32,348 nt of DNA from Bacteroidales bacterium UBA4814 (lineage in GTDB: Bacteria; Bacteroidota; Bacteroidia; Bacteroidales; UBA7960). Under the pieces are notes generated by a model. That model saw nothing but the letters and a program-made list of their open reading frames with translations. It searched no databases and had not been told where the DNA came from. The translations under genes and the position numbers were made by a program. The stretch is from NCBI GenBank assembly GCA_002402465.1, contig DHFW01000020.1, positions 1 to 32,348 on the forward strand, in the 5' to 3' direction. Below, one piece after another: positions 1 through 8,238 of this stretch (position 1 is its first letter; every line of letters begins with the position of its first letter).

Positions 1-1
1 T

Positions 2-1366
2 CAGAATTTTAGTCGGACACTACTGGTTTCGAACATCAATGGAGAGGAAGAAGACGATGTGGCCGAGAATAACCTGGCATCAAAACTTATTCACGTTGCT
101 CACCAGGCAACGCAGCGCCTGCCCATGTTCGAGTCGTTTACCAGCTCTACCTGTGCGCCCTGCTTCACTTTCAACTCAAGCTTTTTCAACAACTTCACCC
201 AGCAAAACCAGGATGAGCTGGCCCTGATCAAATACCAGATGAGTTGGCCAGCGCCAGGCGACCCCTACTTCACTGCCGAAGGCGGTACCCGCCGCGGATA
301 CTATGGTGTTTCGGGCGTACCCGATCTATTTGCTGACGGCAAGCGTGTGGCAACAAGCTCCGCAGCCGTGAACAACGCCTTCCAGGCGGCCAAAGCAACC
401 CCTTCCTTTATGGCCATCGATGGCTTTTACACTGCCGAAGGCAACAACATTATGATTGATGCGAACATCATGCCCTACGCCGATTTTCCGGAAACAAGGG
501 TGCACGTGGTGGTGATTGAAGGCACTACCACCGGCAACGTAGGTTCCAACGGTGAAACCTCATTTAAACATGTCATGATGAAAATGCTGCCCGGTGCCAA
601 TGGCGCAGCAGCCAGCCTCAACGCACTGGAGCCATACCATATAACGCATACGTTTAATATGTCGGCCACTTTCGTGGAAGAAATGGAAGATTTGAAGGTG
701 GTCGTTTTTGTACAGAATCATGCCACCAGGGAGGTTTACCAAGTCGCCAACATGAAGAAAGCAGGCAGCCCAATGGCTACTTTTAACATTGAAAATGGCG
801 CAACCGACATCAGCCTCAACCCCGTTATCCTTATTGATTTTGACCAGGCCGTTCGCCATACCGATGGAAGTGAAATTACAACTGAAAGCATTGGTTCCCT
901 GATTCAGATGCACGAAACCGACGAAAATGGTACCGCGATTCCCTTTACAGCCGATATCAATGAAGAAAAGACACAAATAAGCATCGAACCAGTTGAAAAA
1001 CTCGATGGTGACTTGCTGGTTTACCTTGGTCTGGGTGCCGTGAGCGACTATTCGCCCTGGCCTTTTAACAGCCAGCCCACGGCCATTACCTTCACCACCC
1101 TATCGACCGTAAGTACCGACGACCTCCACATTCCTGGTCTGGCAGTATATCCCAATCCGGCGTCTAACCTGATAAATGTGCGCCTTCCCGGCGAAACCTC
1201 CGCAGAAATGCGTATCTTAGATATGCGCGGCGCCCTGCTTGTTTCAAAAGCTGGCAGCGGGCAATCATTTCAAATGGACGTTTCTGCATTGCCTGCAGGC
1301 ATTTATTTCTTTGAAGTGGTTACCCCGGCAGGGCGGTCGATGAAGAAAATCTCCATCGTTCGTTAA
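2..1366 (+). CDS. T9SS-secreted thioredoxin-like protein, 5' end cut off by window edge
   Basis: The frame is open from base 2, so the N-terminus and signal peptide lie outside the window; a GTG at 59 is only an internal codon of this open frame. The visible 454 residues contain a thioredoxin-type CAPC motif (visible residues 51-54, in the context FESFTSSTCAPCF), like the Omp28-type fold encoded by the fourth gene downstream. At about residues 257-370 there is an Ig-like region resembling Big_5 domains (NGATDISLNPVILIDFDQAV). The last 75 residues are a typical type A T9SS sorting domain: VYPNPASN near its start, LDMRG in the middle, PAGIYFFEV and KKISIVR at the end. The protein is therefore probably exported across the outer membrane and attached to, or released from, the cell surface. 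It is the first visible gene of an operon; the next gene starts 14 bases after its stop. Its redox partner or substrate is unknown. Confidence 0.85.
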   Translation, partial: QNFSRTLLVSNINGEEEDDVAENNLASKLIHVAHQATQRLPMFESFTSSTCAPCFTFNSSFFNNFTQQNQDELALIKYQMSWPAPGDPYFTAEGGTRRGYYGVSGVPDLFADGKRVATSSAAVNNAFQAAKATPSFMAIDGFYTAEGNNIMIDANIMPYADFPETRVHVVVIEGTTTGNVGSNGETSFKHVMMKMLPGANGAAASLNALEPYHITHTFNMSATFVEEMEDLKVVVFVQNHATREVYQVANMKKAGSPMATFNIENGATDISLNPVILIDFDQAVRHTDGSEITTESIGSLIQMHETDENGTAIPFTADINEEKTQISIEPVEKLDGDLLVYLGLGAVSDYSPWPFNSQPTAITFTTLSTVSTDDLHIPGLAVYPNPASNLINVRLPGETSAEMRILDMRGALLVSKAGSGQSFQMDVSALPAGIYFFEVVTPAGRSMKKISIVR

Positions 1367-1380
1367 CTAAACTTCAGGTA

Positions 1381-2751
1381 ATGTACAAGTATTCAACAAG
1401 ATTCACACTTTTTCTCAGCATTTTAATGACTGCTTTGGCGGGAGCCTCACAGGCCCCGCCAAAGCAAGTTGTTTTGCGGCACGACCGTTTTTTTGGCGGG
1501 CCATACAGCGTGGCAGGCCAGCCATACCTAATCCGGGGAGACGTAACCTCCATTGGCAACGAAACTTTTGAATCGGTATATTTAAACTACCAGGTAGATG
1601 AGAATGAAGTGCAGACCACTTTCTTCGATCAGATTGGCATCAACCCCTATTTTCCGTTTCACTACCAGGCCGGGAATCACTGGGTTCCCGAAGAAACCGG
1701 CGAATACTTGCTAAAAATTTGGTTTACCGGCCTGAATGGCGCCCCTTCCACCGAGGGCTTTAGTGACACGCTTATTAAAACCGTGGCCATTTACAGTGAT
1801 CTGCCCTTGCGCCAGCTCAGCCTGCTCGAAAGCTTTTCGAGCATCAACTGCGGCAGTTGCGCTTTAGTGGCGCCCGTTTTGCGCCAAATGGTCGAAAAAG
1901 ATCTCGACAAATACGCCATGATCTATTACCACCCGCTTCATTACGAGGGAAGCCCGCTTTTCCAGTTCAACCCCAAAGACCAGACCACCCGCAAGGAGCT
2001 GTACGACATTACCTACACCCCGGTGTCGGCCATTGGTGCAACTTACCTGGGCGGCAGTTTCGATGTTACTCCTGCCATGATGGACCTGGACAGGGAAAGG
2101 TATGCAGGCTTCGATTTGTCGGGAGCGTATGCCATCGAAAACGACATGCTTTATGCCAGTGTCGATTTGGCATATTTTGCCGCTTTCGCGGAAAGCGAAC
2201 AAATAAGCCTCCTGGTGGCGGTAACTGAGAATGAGGTTCACTTCGACACTGCCCCGGGCTCCAACGGCGAAAAAGACTTTTTCTATGTCATGCGCAGCTT
2301 TTTGCCCGACGCCAACGGCACCCAGCTTCTGCCCGAAGCGCCCGGAACCACCCGCCAGTTTACCTTTCAATATGATATGAGTGGGCTTTCGCTCAACCAG
2401 GAGCTGCTTAGCGTGCTGGCTTTTGTCCAGGATACTGAATCGCTCGAAATCCACCAGGCCGTCAGACTGACGCCGCAGCCATTCGATCCAACCAACACCC
2501 TTAATATTATTGAAGGGTCGATCAGGGTTTATCCCAATCCTTCGGCTGGGCAAATAAGGGTTTCCCCTGAAGGAAATGAAAGCATCCACTCAATAACCAT
2601 TTTTACCCTTGGCGGGAAAAAGGTTTACAAAAGCGAGCAATTTACCAGCGAGCAAATGCTCGATCTGAGTCATCTTCCGCAAGGCATATATGTCCTCAGG
2701 GCGCAAAGCGGAAAGAATATTCTGCACCAGAAGATTTCCATTATTAAATAA
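1381..2751 (+). CDS. T9SS-secreted protein with thioredoxin-like CGSC motif
   Basis: A 456-residue exported protein. Residues 1-25 look like a signal peptide (hydrophobic FTLFLSILMTALAG, cleavage near ASQA). Residues 26-140 form a beta-rich N-terminal region. A thioredoxin-like region follows, with CGSC at residues 157-160 in the context LLESFSSINCGSCALVAPVL, closely similar to the CAPC context in the preceding gene. The C-terminus is a type A T9SS sorting domain (IRVYPNPSAG, then LPQGIYVLRA and a final QKISIIK). The two neighbouring cargo proteins look like diverged paralogues with different accessory domains. The start is the ATG 14 bases after the upstream stop, and the next gene begins 17 bases downstream, so co-transcription is likely. 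A role in disulfide or thiol chemistry at the cell surface is inferred from CxxC only. Confidence 0.87.
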   Translation: MYKYSTRFTLFLSILMTALAGASQAPPKQVVLRHDRFFGGPYSVAGQPYLIRGDVTSIGNETFESVYLNYQVDENEVQTTFFDQIGINPYFPFHYQAGNHWVPEETGEYLLKIWFTGLNGAPSTEGFSDTLIKTVAIYSDLPLRQLSLLESFSSINCGSCALVAPVLRQMVEKDLDKYAMIYYHPLHYEGSPLFQFNPKDQTTRKELYDITYTPVSAIGATYLGGSFDVTPAMMDLDRERYAGFDLSGAYAIENDMLYASVDLAYFAAFAESEQISLLVAVTENEVHFDTAPGSNGEKDFFYVMRSFLPDANGTQLLPEAPGTTRQFTFQYDMSGLSLNQELLSVLAFVQDTESLEIHQAVRLTPQPFDPTNTLNIIEGSIRVYPNPSAGQIRVSPEGNESIHSITIFTLGGKKVYKSEQFTSEQMLDLSHLPQGIYVLRAQSGKNILHQKISIIK

Positions 2752-2768
2752 TTCAGCCTGATTTAAAA

Positions 2769-3266
2769 ATGAAAAAAACTTTACTCACCCTTATTTTACT
2801 GATTTCGGTTACAGGCCTTTTTGCCCAGGCGGGCAGCAAATTGCCCGAAATGGTTATTAAGACCCTCGAAGGCAGGGAAGTCAACACCTCGGCCTTCGAT
2901 AATGAAGGCAAGCCTTACGTAATCAGTTTCTGGGCCACCTGGTGCAGGCCATGCCTCAAGGAGCTTACCGCCATCGACGAGATTTATGAAGACTGGAAAG
3001 AGCTTGGTTTTAAAGTGATTGCCGTTAGCACCGACGACACCCGCACCCGCGCCAACGTGCTGCCCATGGTAAGGGGCCGCGGCTGGGAGTTTGAGTTTTA
3101 TCTCGACGAGAACGGCGACTTTCGCAGGGCCATGGGCGTAAACCTGGTGCCACATACCTTTATCATCAACGGCAAGGGTGAAGTGGTTTACCAGCACACT
3201 TCTTTTGTAGATGGCATGGAGTGGGAAATGTACGACAAACTGAAAGCCCTGCTCGAAAATGAATAA
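2769..3266 (+). CDS. TlpA-like periplasmic thiol-disulfide oxidoreductase
   Basis: A 165-residue thioredoxin-fold protein. It has a signal peptide (residues 1-20, ending LFAQ), the redox motif WCRPC (Cys59, Cys62, within SFWATWCRPCLKEL) and the cis-proline loop VNLVPHTFI (Pro128). The length and the AhpC/TSA-like 'ISFWATWC' strand place it in the TlpA/ResA family, whose members reduce or isomerise disulfides in the periplasm. The gene lies between two genes for T9SS cargo with CxxC motifs and a gene for an outer-membrane barrel, and its last 8 bases overlap the next gene, which suggests translational coupling. It is the best candidate for a periplasmic electron donor or acceptor for the other CxxC proteins of the operon; that role is inferred from context. 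Confidence 0.93.
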   Translation: MKKTLLTLILLISVTGLFAQAGSKLPEMVIKTLEGREVNTSAFDNEGKPYVISFWATWCRPCLKELTAIDEIYEDWKELGFKVIAVSTDDTRTRANVLPMVRGRGWEFEFYLDENGDFRRAMGVNLVPHTFIINGKGEVVYQHTSFVDGMEWEMYDKLKALLENE

Positions 3267-4923
3267 ACGCGCCATTCTTTTAATTGCCCTGGCCATGCTT
3301 GTGCAGGGCGTTTTTGTTTACGGGCAGGATCAGGGCGGCCTTTTGCAGGGTGCCCGCGTTTGGGGCAACTTTCAGCTCGATGCCCAGTATTACCTTACCG
3401 ACAGCATTATTGAAGCCCCCGATGTGGACGAAAAGATCCGCATGAACGCCTTTGCCAACCTGAACTTCAGCTGGCAGGGATTCACCATGGGCATGCGCTA
3501 CGAAAGCTACCAGAACGCCCTGCTAGGCTTCGATCCGGGCTACCGCGGCAATGGCATCCCCTATCGCTTTGCCTCTTACCAGCAGGACAACCTGGAGGTG
3601 ACCCTGGGCAACTTTTATGAGCAGTTTGGCAATGGAACGGTGTTTCGCTCTTACGTTGACCACAACCTGGGTGTGGACAATGCCATGGACGGCATCAGGC
3701 TGGTATACCGGCCAGTCAGCGGTGTAACACTCAAAGGACTCATCGGGCAGCAACGCCTTTTTTTTGATAAAGGCCCGGGCATTGTACGCGGCTTCGATGC
3801 CGAAATGAACCTGAACCAGACCTTCCCCTCCCTGGCAGAAAACCCCAACCAGTGGTTGCTGGGCGCCAGCGTGGTAAGCAAATACCAGCGCGACCAGAAC
3901 CCGCTTTTCAACCTGCCTGAAAATGTGGCCGCTTTCGCCGGAAGGCTGAACTACCTTAGAGGAGCCCTGAACCTTGGCGCCGAATACGGCTACAAGGTAA
4001 ATGATCCTTCGGCCGACAACAATTTCATTTATAAGGATGGCAATGCGCTGATGCTTACCGGCTCCTGGGCTTCGGAAGGTTTTGGGCTGCTGCTGGCTGC
4101 CAAGCGCATCGACAACATGGGCTTCAGAAGCGACCGCACAGCCAGCAGTAATAATTTGCAAATCAACTTTTTGCCGCCAACCACAAGGCAGCACCTTTAC
4201 AGCCTTTCGGGCATGTATCCTTACGCTACCCAGGCAAGGGGAGAAATGGGCCTGCTGGGCGAACTGACCTTTAAACTGCCCCGCGAAAGCTTTTTGGGAG
4301 GAGCCAACGGCGCTACCCTTACGGTAAACTACAGCGTGGCAAATTCTATACACAAGGCAGCCCTCAACGACACTACGGCCATTGGGCAGCGCGGCACCAA
4401 AGGATATACCTCCGACTTTTTCCGCACCGGCGACACGCTCTATTTTCAGGACTTCAACGCCGAATACAGCCGCCGCTTCAGCCGCAACCTTCGCGGACTG
4501 ATCTCTTACGCCTATATAACTTACAACCAGGGAGTGATTGAAGGGCATATTGACAAGGCTATGGTTTACGCCCATATTATAGTGGCTGATTTTACCCACC
4601 GATTGCCCAACCGCCGCAGCCTCCGATGGGAATTGCAGCACCTGGCCACCCAGCAGGATAAGGGCAACTGGGGCATGGCACTGCTAGAATACAGCATTGC
4701 ACCCCGATGGACTTTTTCACTCTCAGACCAGTACAACTATGGCAACGACAACAAAGACCTGCGCGTGCATTATTTAACTATGGGAGCCTCTTACAGCAAA
4801 AATGCCAACCGATTCAGCCTTTCCTACGGAAGGCAGCGAGAGGGCATCATTTGCGTGGGCGGGGTATGCCGGCAAGTGCCTGCATCCAATGGTTTCATGC
4901 TTAGCGTTACAAGCAGTTTCTAA
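3259..4923 (+). CDS. DUF6029 family outer-membrane protein
   Basis: A 554-residue protein with a signal peptide (residues 1-22, hydrophobic AILLIALAMLVQGVFVYG). Most of the rest is alternating polar/aromatic strands typical of an outer-membrane beta-barrel, ending in a terminal Phe (SVTSSF). The N-terminal part (GARVWGNFQLDAQYY, then YEQFGNGTVFRSYVDHNLGVDN) fits what I recall of DUF6029 proteins, a Bacteroidota family without a known function. It overlaps the TlpA gene by 8 bases and is followed after 12 bases by an Omp28-like lipoprotein, so it sits at the centre of an operon of thioredoxin-fold proteins. It might be a surface receptor, scaffold or client of those proteins. I recognise the family from sequence pattern only, not from a search. 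Confidence 0.85.
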   Translation: MNKRAILLIALAMLVQGVFVYGQDQGGLLQGARVWGNFQLDAQYYLTDSIIEAPDVDEKIRMNAFANLNFSWQGFTMGMRYESYQNALLGFDPGYRGNGIPYRFASYQQDNLEVTLGNFYEQFGNGTVFRSYVDHNLGVDNAMDGIRLVYRPVSGVTLKGLIGQQRLFFDKGPGIVRGFDAEMNLNQTFPSLAENPNQWLLGASVVSKYQRDQNPLFNLPENVAAFAGRLNYLRGALNLGAEYGYKVNDPSADNNFIYKDGNALMLTGSWASEGFGLLLAAKRIDNMGFRSDRTASSNNLQINFLPPTTRQHLYSLSGMYPYATQARGEMGLLGELTFKLPRESFLGGANGATLTVNYSVANSIHKAALNDTTAIGQRGTKGYTSDFFRTGDTLYFQDFNAEYSRRFSRNLRGLISYAYITYNQGVIEGHIDKAMVYAHIIVADFTHRLPNRRSLRWELQHLATQQDKGNWGMALLEYSIAPRWTFSLSDQYNYGNDNKDLRVHYLTMGASYSKNANRFSLSYGRQREGIICVGGVCRQVPASNGFMLSVTSSF

Positions 4924-4935
4924 AATTTCAGAATA

Positions 4936-5778
4936 ATGGTAAAAAAACTCTCTACCATACTTTCTTTAGTGGCCTTCGGCCTCTTGCTGGCAAGTTGCGA
5001 TATTATTGAAGAACCATACATGACTGGCCCAGACCAAAACGGCCATCAGGGCGAGGTGGTACGCAAGGTGCTGCTCGAAGAGTTCACCGGGCACCAGTGC
5101 CCAAATTGCCCTGCAGGAGCGCAGGAAGCCGCCGACCTGAAAGCCTTCTTTGGCGATCAGCTCATAATCATGAGCATACACGCCGGCTTCTTTGCCCGAA
5201 CCACCGCACCTCACTTTTTGGCCGACTACCGCACCCCGGCCGGAAATGAAATAAACACCTATTTTGGCATCTCGTATAATCCCGTGGGCATGGTCAACCG
5301 GGCCGAGTTTTCCGGGAGTCGTATTCTTACCCCATCGGCATGGGGTGGCGCCATTTCGCAAATACTCGAGCAAGACCCGCAGGCAGGCATCGAAATCAAC
5401 CTCAGCTACGAAACGATGAGCCGGCAATTAAATGTGGCCATTAAAACGACTGCACTGGAAATTATTGAGGGTCCATTATATCTTGCAGCATTCCTGCTGG
5501 AAGACAATATCATGTCGCCGCAGCAAACCAACGACCCACAATACCCCAACGGAATACAGGAAAACTACTATCACATGCACGTGCTCCGTGCCGACATTAA
5601 TGGTGCCTGGGGTGAGCCACTCAGTGAAACAGGGGCTGCCCAGGGGCAGGAATACATAAAAAATTACAGCATCGCCCTCGACCAGGGCTGGAAAGAAACC
5701 TTCTGCTCAGTGGTTGCATATATTTACGATGGAACCAACCTGGAAGTAATTCAGGCCGAAGAGAAGAAGCTTTACTGA
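4936..5778 (+). CDS. Omp28-related outer-membrane lipoprotein with CPNC motif
   Basis: A 280-residue protein with a lipoprotein signal peptide (lipobox LLASC, Cys21). After a short acidic linker comes a thioredoxin-like core: VLLEEFTGHQCPNCPAG (Cys55, Cys58), followed by a 'VNR' strand-loop and a beta-rich C-terminal half. This arrangement matches Omp28-related proteins, named after a Porphyromonas gingivalis surface antigen. The LEEFTGHQCPNC region is similar to the CxxC contexts of the two T9SS cargo proteins at the start of the operon, so the three appear to share an ancestral domain placed on different export routes. It is the last gene of the operon; only 8 bases separate it from the converging SDR gene. 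The biochemical function of the family is not established. Confidence 0.9.
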   Translation: MVKKLSTILSLVAFGLLLASCDIIEEPYMTGPDQNGHQGEVVRKVLLEEFTGHQCPNCPAGAQEAADLKAFFGDQLIIMSIHAGFFARTTAPHFLADYRTPAGNEINTYFGISYNPVGMVNRAEFSGSRILTPSAWGGAISQILEQDPQAGIEINLSYETMSRQLNVAIKTTALEIIEGPLYLAAFLLEDNIMSPQQTNDPQYPNGIQENYYHMHVLRADINGAWGEPLSETGAAQGQEYIKNYSIALDQGWKETFCSVVAYIYDGTNLEVIQAEEKKLY

Positions 5779-5786
5779 GGCAACCC

Positions 5787-6533
5787 TTAGCGGTAAATCA
5801 TTTTCCGTGTCATTCCGCCATCGCAAAAGAAGTTCTGGCCTGTAATAAATCCAGCCTGATCGGATAAAAGGAACCAGGCCAGCTCTGCAATATCTTCGGG
5901 CTTGCCAATGCGTCCGGCCGGGTGCTGAAGGTGTTCTTCGGGAGGCCAGTCGGTTGTTTTCCTCTTGCTTTTTTTCTGCCAGGGCTCGGTGTCTATCCAG
6001 CCGGGGCTGATGCAATTCACCCTCACATCAGGCTGCAGGCTTATGGCCAGGGCATGGGTCAACGCATAGACCCCGCCTTTGCTGGCCGAATAGGCTTCGG
6101 TGCCGGGTTCTGACATAAAGGCCCGGGTGCTGCACAGATTCACAATGGCACCTTTGTTGGCACGTAATACCGGGCCAAGGTATTTCACGGTAAGGAAATA
6201 TGAATCGAGGTTTACAGCCATCACCCGCCGCCACTCTTCCAGGCTGAGCTCTTCCACCGCTTTGTTGGCCGAAATGGCGGCATTGTTAACCAAAAAAGAA
6301 ATCCCTTCCGGACTTTGCAGGCACTGATCTAAAGCCGCTTTCAGTGATGCTTCATCGCCCACATCGCAGGCCAGGGTTGAAAACATCCCTTTCGGGGAAA
6401 CTTCTTCGGCAAAATCTTCCAGAGCTTCCTGGTCCACATCCAGCACAAAAACAAATACGCCCTCCTGCATCAGCTTCAGCGAAATGGCCTTGCCAATGCC
6501 CTGGGCACCTCCGGTTACCACTGCTCTCTTCAT
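5787..6533 (-). CDS. SDR family NAD(P)-dependent oxidoreductase
   Basis: A 248-residue classical short-chain dehydrogenase/reductase. The cofactor-binding motif is TGGAQGIG (residues 7-14), with acidic Asp32 after beta-2 suggesting NAD(H) preference. NNA is at 83-85, and the catalytic set is Asn109, Ser135, Tyr148 and Lys152 (YSASK). The C-terminal PGW(I)DTE loop and GxxxxxDGG end are also present. The length is normal for the family and no key residue is missing. The gene is monocistronic, converging on the Omp28 operon and divergent from the 493-residue helical protein, so context does not indicate the substrate. The resemblance is to glucose 1-dehydrogenase or 3-oxoacyl reductase-like SDRs in general, and I would not name a substrate. 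Confidence 0.93.
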   Translation of the reverse strand: MKRAVVTGGAQGIGKAISLKLMQEGVFVFVLDVDQEALEDFAEEVSPKGMFSTLACDVGDEASLKAALDQCLQSPEGISFLVNNAAISANKAVEELSLEEWRRVMAVNLDSYFLTVKYLGPVLRANKGAIVNLCSTRAFMSEPGTEAYSASKGGVYALTHALAISLQPDVRVNCISPGWIDTEPWQKKSKRKTTDWPPEEHLQHPAGRIGKPEDIAELAWFLLSDQAGFITGQNFFCDGGMTRKMIYR

Positions 6534-6604
6534 ATATTTAATTTTTCCTAAAATTAAAAAATTATGTCTAGTCTTGGTTTGCTATAAAGGTTTTTTATAT
6601 ATTT

Positions 6605-8086
6605 ATGCCTTATTACAAAACGGGTTTAATGCAGCGGCCCCTGAAAAAATTCTCCGAATTTGCAACCACGCTCCTCCCCTTTGAGGCCGATTACCTGCTT
6701 TTTATTCATCAGTTTCAGGATAACGAAAACATCCGCCTGCTCAAAACCATTGCACACAACAGCCACCACCCGGGTCAAACCAAACCTTATTCGCTTAAAG
6801 TGGATAAGCGAAAGTATTCTTACCTTAAAAAGTGGATCGCCGAGAAACTCGATGCCATTAACGTGGATGTTTTTCTGGAGTGGCTCAGCGAAATGGACCG
6901 TAAGATTATGACCGACGCCCTGGATCCCGAAGATGAGAGAAAGATCATTAATCAGATCAGGCAACATCAGGAACCGGGGTTTTACTTTATTCGCTTTTAC
7001 GAATTGGTGCAGAATTACCAGAATTACCTGCTGATACGAATGCGGCAGAACTATTATGAGATTGCGGGCAGTTTTCTGGAAAAATTCAAAGAAGAATACG
7101 AAAATTCACGCACGATCAACCAGCGCCTGCACCAGGCCACCCGCGATATTGTGCGGCAATATGCCGAATACGACACCGAGGCAGCCCAATGGGAAAAATG
7201 GCTGCTCGAAGTGTTTTATAACGAAGACCTGGATGGACTGAACCGCTATCTGGCGGTGGTAAGGCTGGTGTTTTTGTATTACAACTATAAAGACTATCAC
7301 CGCCTGATTGAGATTTTCGAACACCTGGAAAAACGATTTAAAAAAGGGGAGTTTTATTCACCCCGCATTCTTGCCAATTATTACGCCAATCGCCTGTTGG
7401 TGCACGCCCGCCACAACGAGCTCGACCTGGCCGAGACCTATGGTTACCTTTCCATTCGTTATCGCAGCAACGACTATTTGTATTACCTGGTAAACCTGTG
7501 TGCCGTTTTGCTGAGAAAAGGGAAGTACATTGGGGCGCTGCAGTTGCTAAACCGCTCATTCCCCGAACTAAAAAAGACCATCAGCCCCCACACCCGCATA
7601 GGTTTCATATCCTATTATATTCAGGCATTGTGGCGCAATGGGCGGGCTGCCGAAGCGGTTAGCTACGCTCACACCACCTTGCAAACCGATCGTGTAGGGA
7701 TCATGCAGCATCGATGGCACCTGTTTTTCTCCTCCTATATGCTGGCTTTGCTGGCAACCGAAAAATACCGCGACATCCTGGCCCTGGCCCGACGCTACAA
7801 ACTGCTCGAAAAAGACAAAAAGGCACAGAAACGGGCAGGCTATATTCCCAACCTAATTTGGATACACCAGCTGGCAGCCTATAAGCAACTGGCCATTTCG
7901 AAAGAGCAGCTCTACAACACCATTTACGAATCGACCCTGCCCTGCCTCACCGACCCCCACAAATTCTACCTGCTGCGCGAACTATGCACCGACTTGAGGG
8001 TGCATGATGTGGAGGTCTTCGACCGCCTGAGCCACGAACTCTTCAAAAACCCGCCGGAAAAAATCGCACCACGTTTTTTTGTATAA
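6605..8086 (+). CDS. Hypothetical helical-repeat (TPR-like) protein
   Basis: A 493-residue, highly charged and aromatic-rich protein with no signal peptide or membrane segment, so probably cytoplasmic. From about residue 200 onwards it has amphipathic helix pairs with TPR-like spacing (for example LLNRSFPELKK..., AEAVSYAHTTL, YMLALLATEKYRDILALARRY), pointing to an alpha-solenoid. I do not recognise a named family. ATG 6605 gives the longest frame; ATG 6635 (MQRPLKKF) is an alternative, and a poor -7-like element TATATTTA at 6598-6605 would favour it, because the transcript would then begin after the first ATG. The gene stands alone between a divergent SDR and the metabolic operon 152 bases downstream. 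A scaffold or protein-protein interaction role is plausible but unproven. Confidence 0.8.
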   Translation: MPYYKTGLMQRPLKKFSEFATTLLPFEADYLLFIHQFQDNENIRLLKTIAHNSHHPGQTKPYSLKVDKRKYSYLKKWIAEKLDAINVDVFLEWLSEMDRKIMTDALDPEDERKIINQIRQHQEPGFYFIRFYELVQNYQNYLLIRMRQNYYEIAGSFLEKFKEEYENSRTINQRLHQATRDIVRQYAEYDTEAAQWEKWLLEVFYNEDLDGLNRYLAVVRLVFLYYNYKDYHRLIEIFEHLEKRFKKGEFYSPRILANYYANRLLVHARHNELDLAETYGYLSIRYRSNDYLYYLVNLCAVLLRKGKYIGALQLLNRSFPELKKTISPHTRIGFISYYIQALWRNGRAAEAVSYAHTTLQTDRVGIMQHRWHLFFSSYMLALLATEKYRDILALARRYKLLEKDKKAQKRAGYIPNLIWIHQLAAYKQLAISKEQLYNTIYESTLPCLTDPHKFYLLRELCTDLRVHDVEVFDRLSHELFKNPPEKIAPRFFV

Positions 8087-8238
8087 TTTATATTATATAT
8101 CAGTGATTTACGACTTGCTTTCATAATTTTATTATAAAGGTCGCACCTGTTTTTGTTCAAAACCTGCTTTTCTTTACCTCACTGCAACCGTTAATTTGTA
8201 GACTCAAAAAACCTGCAAATCCTCAAAAATTTTTAGCT

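Noticed and set aside
3523..4641. Long minus-strand ORF (372 codons) inside the DUF6029 gene
   Set aside because: It is a shadow frame: the plus-strand protein has a signal peptide, barrel strands and operon placement, and the antisense product shows no domain.
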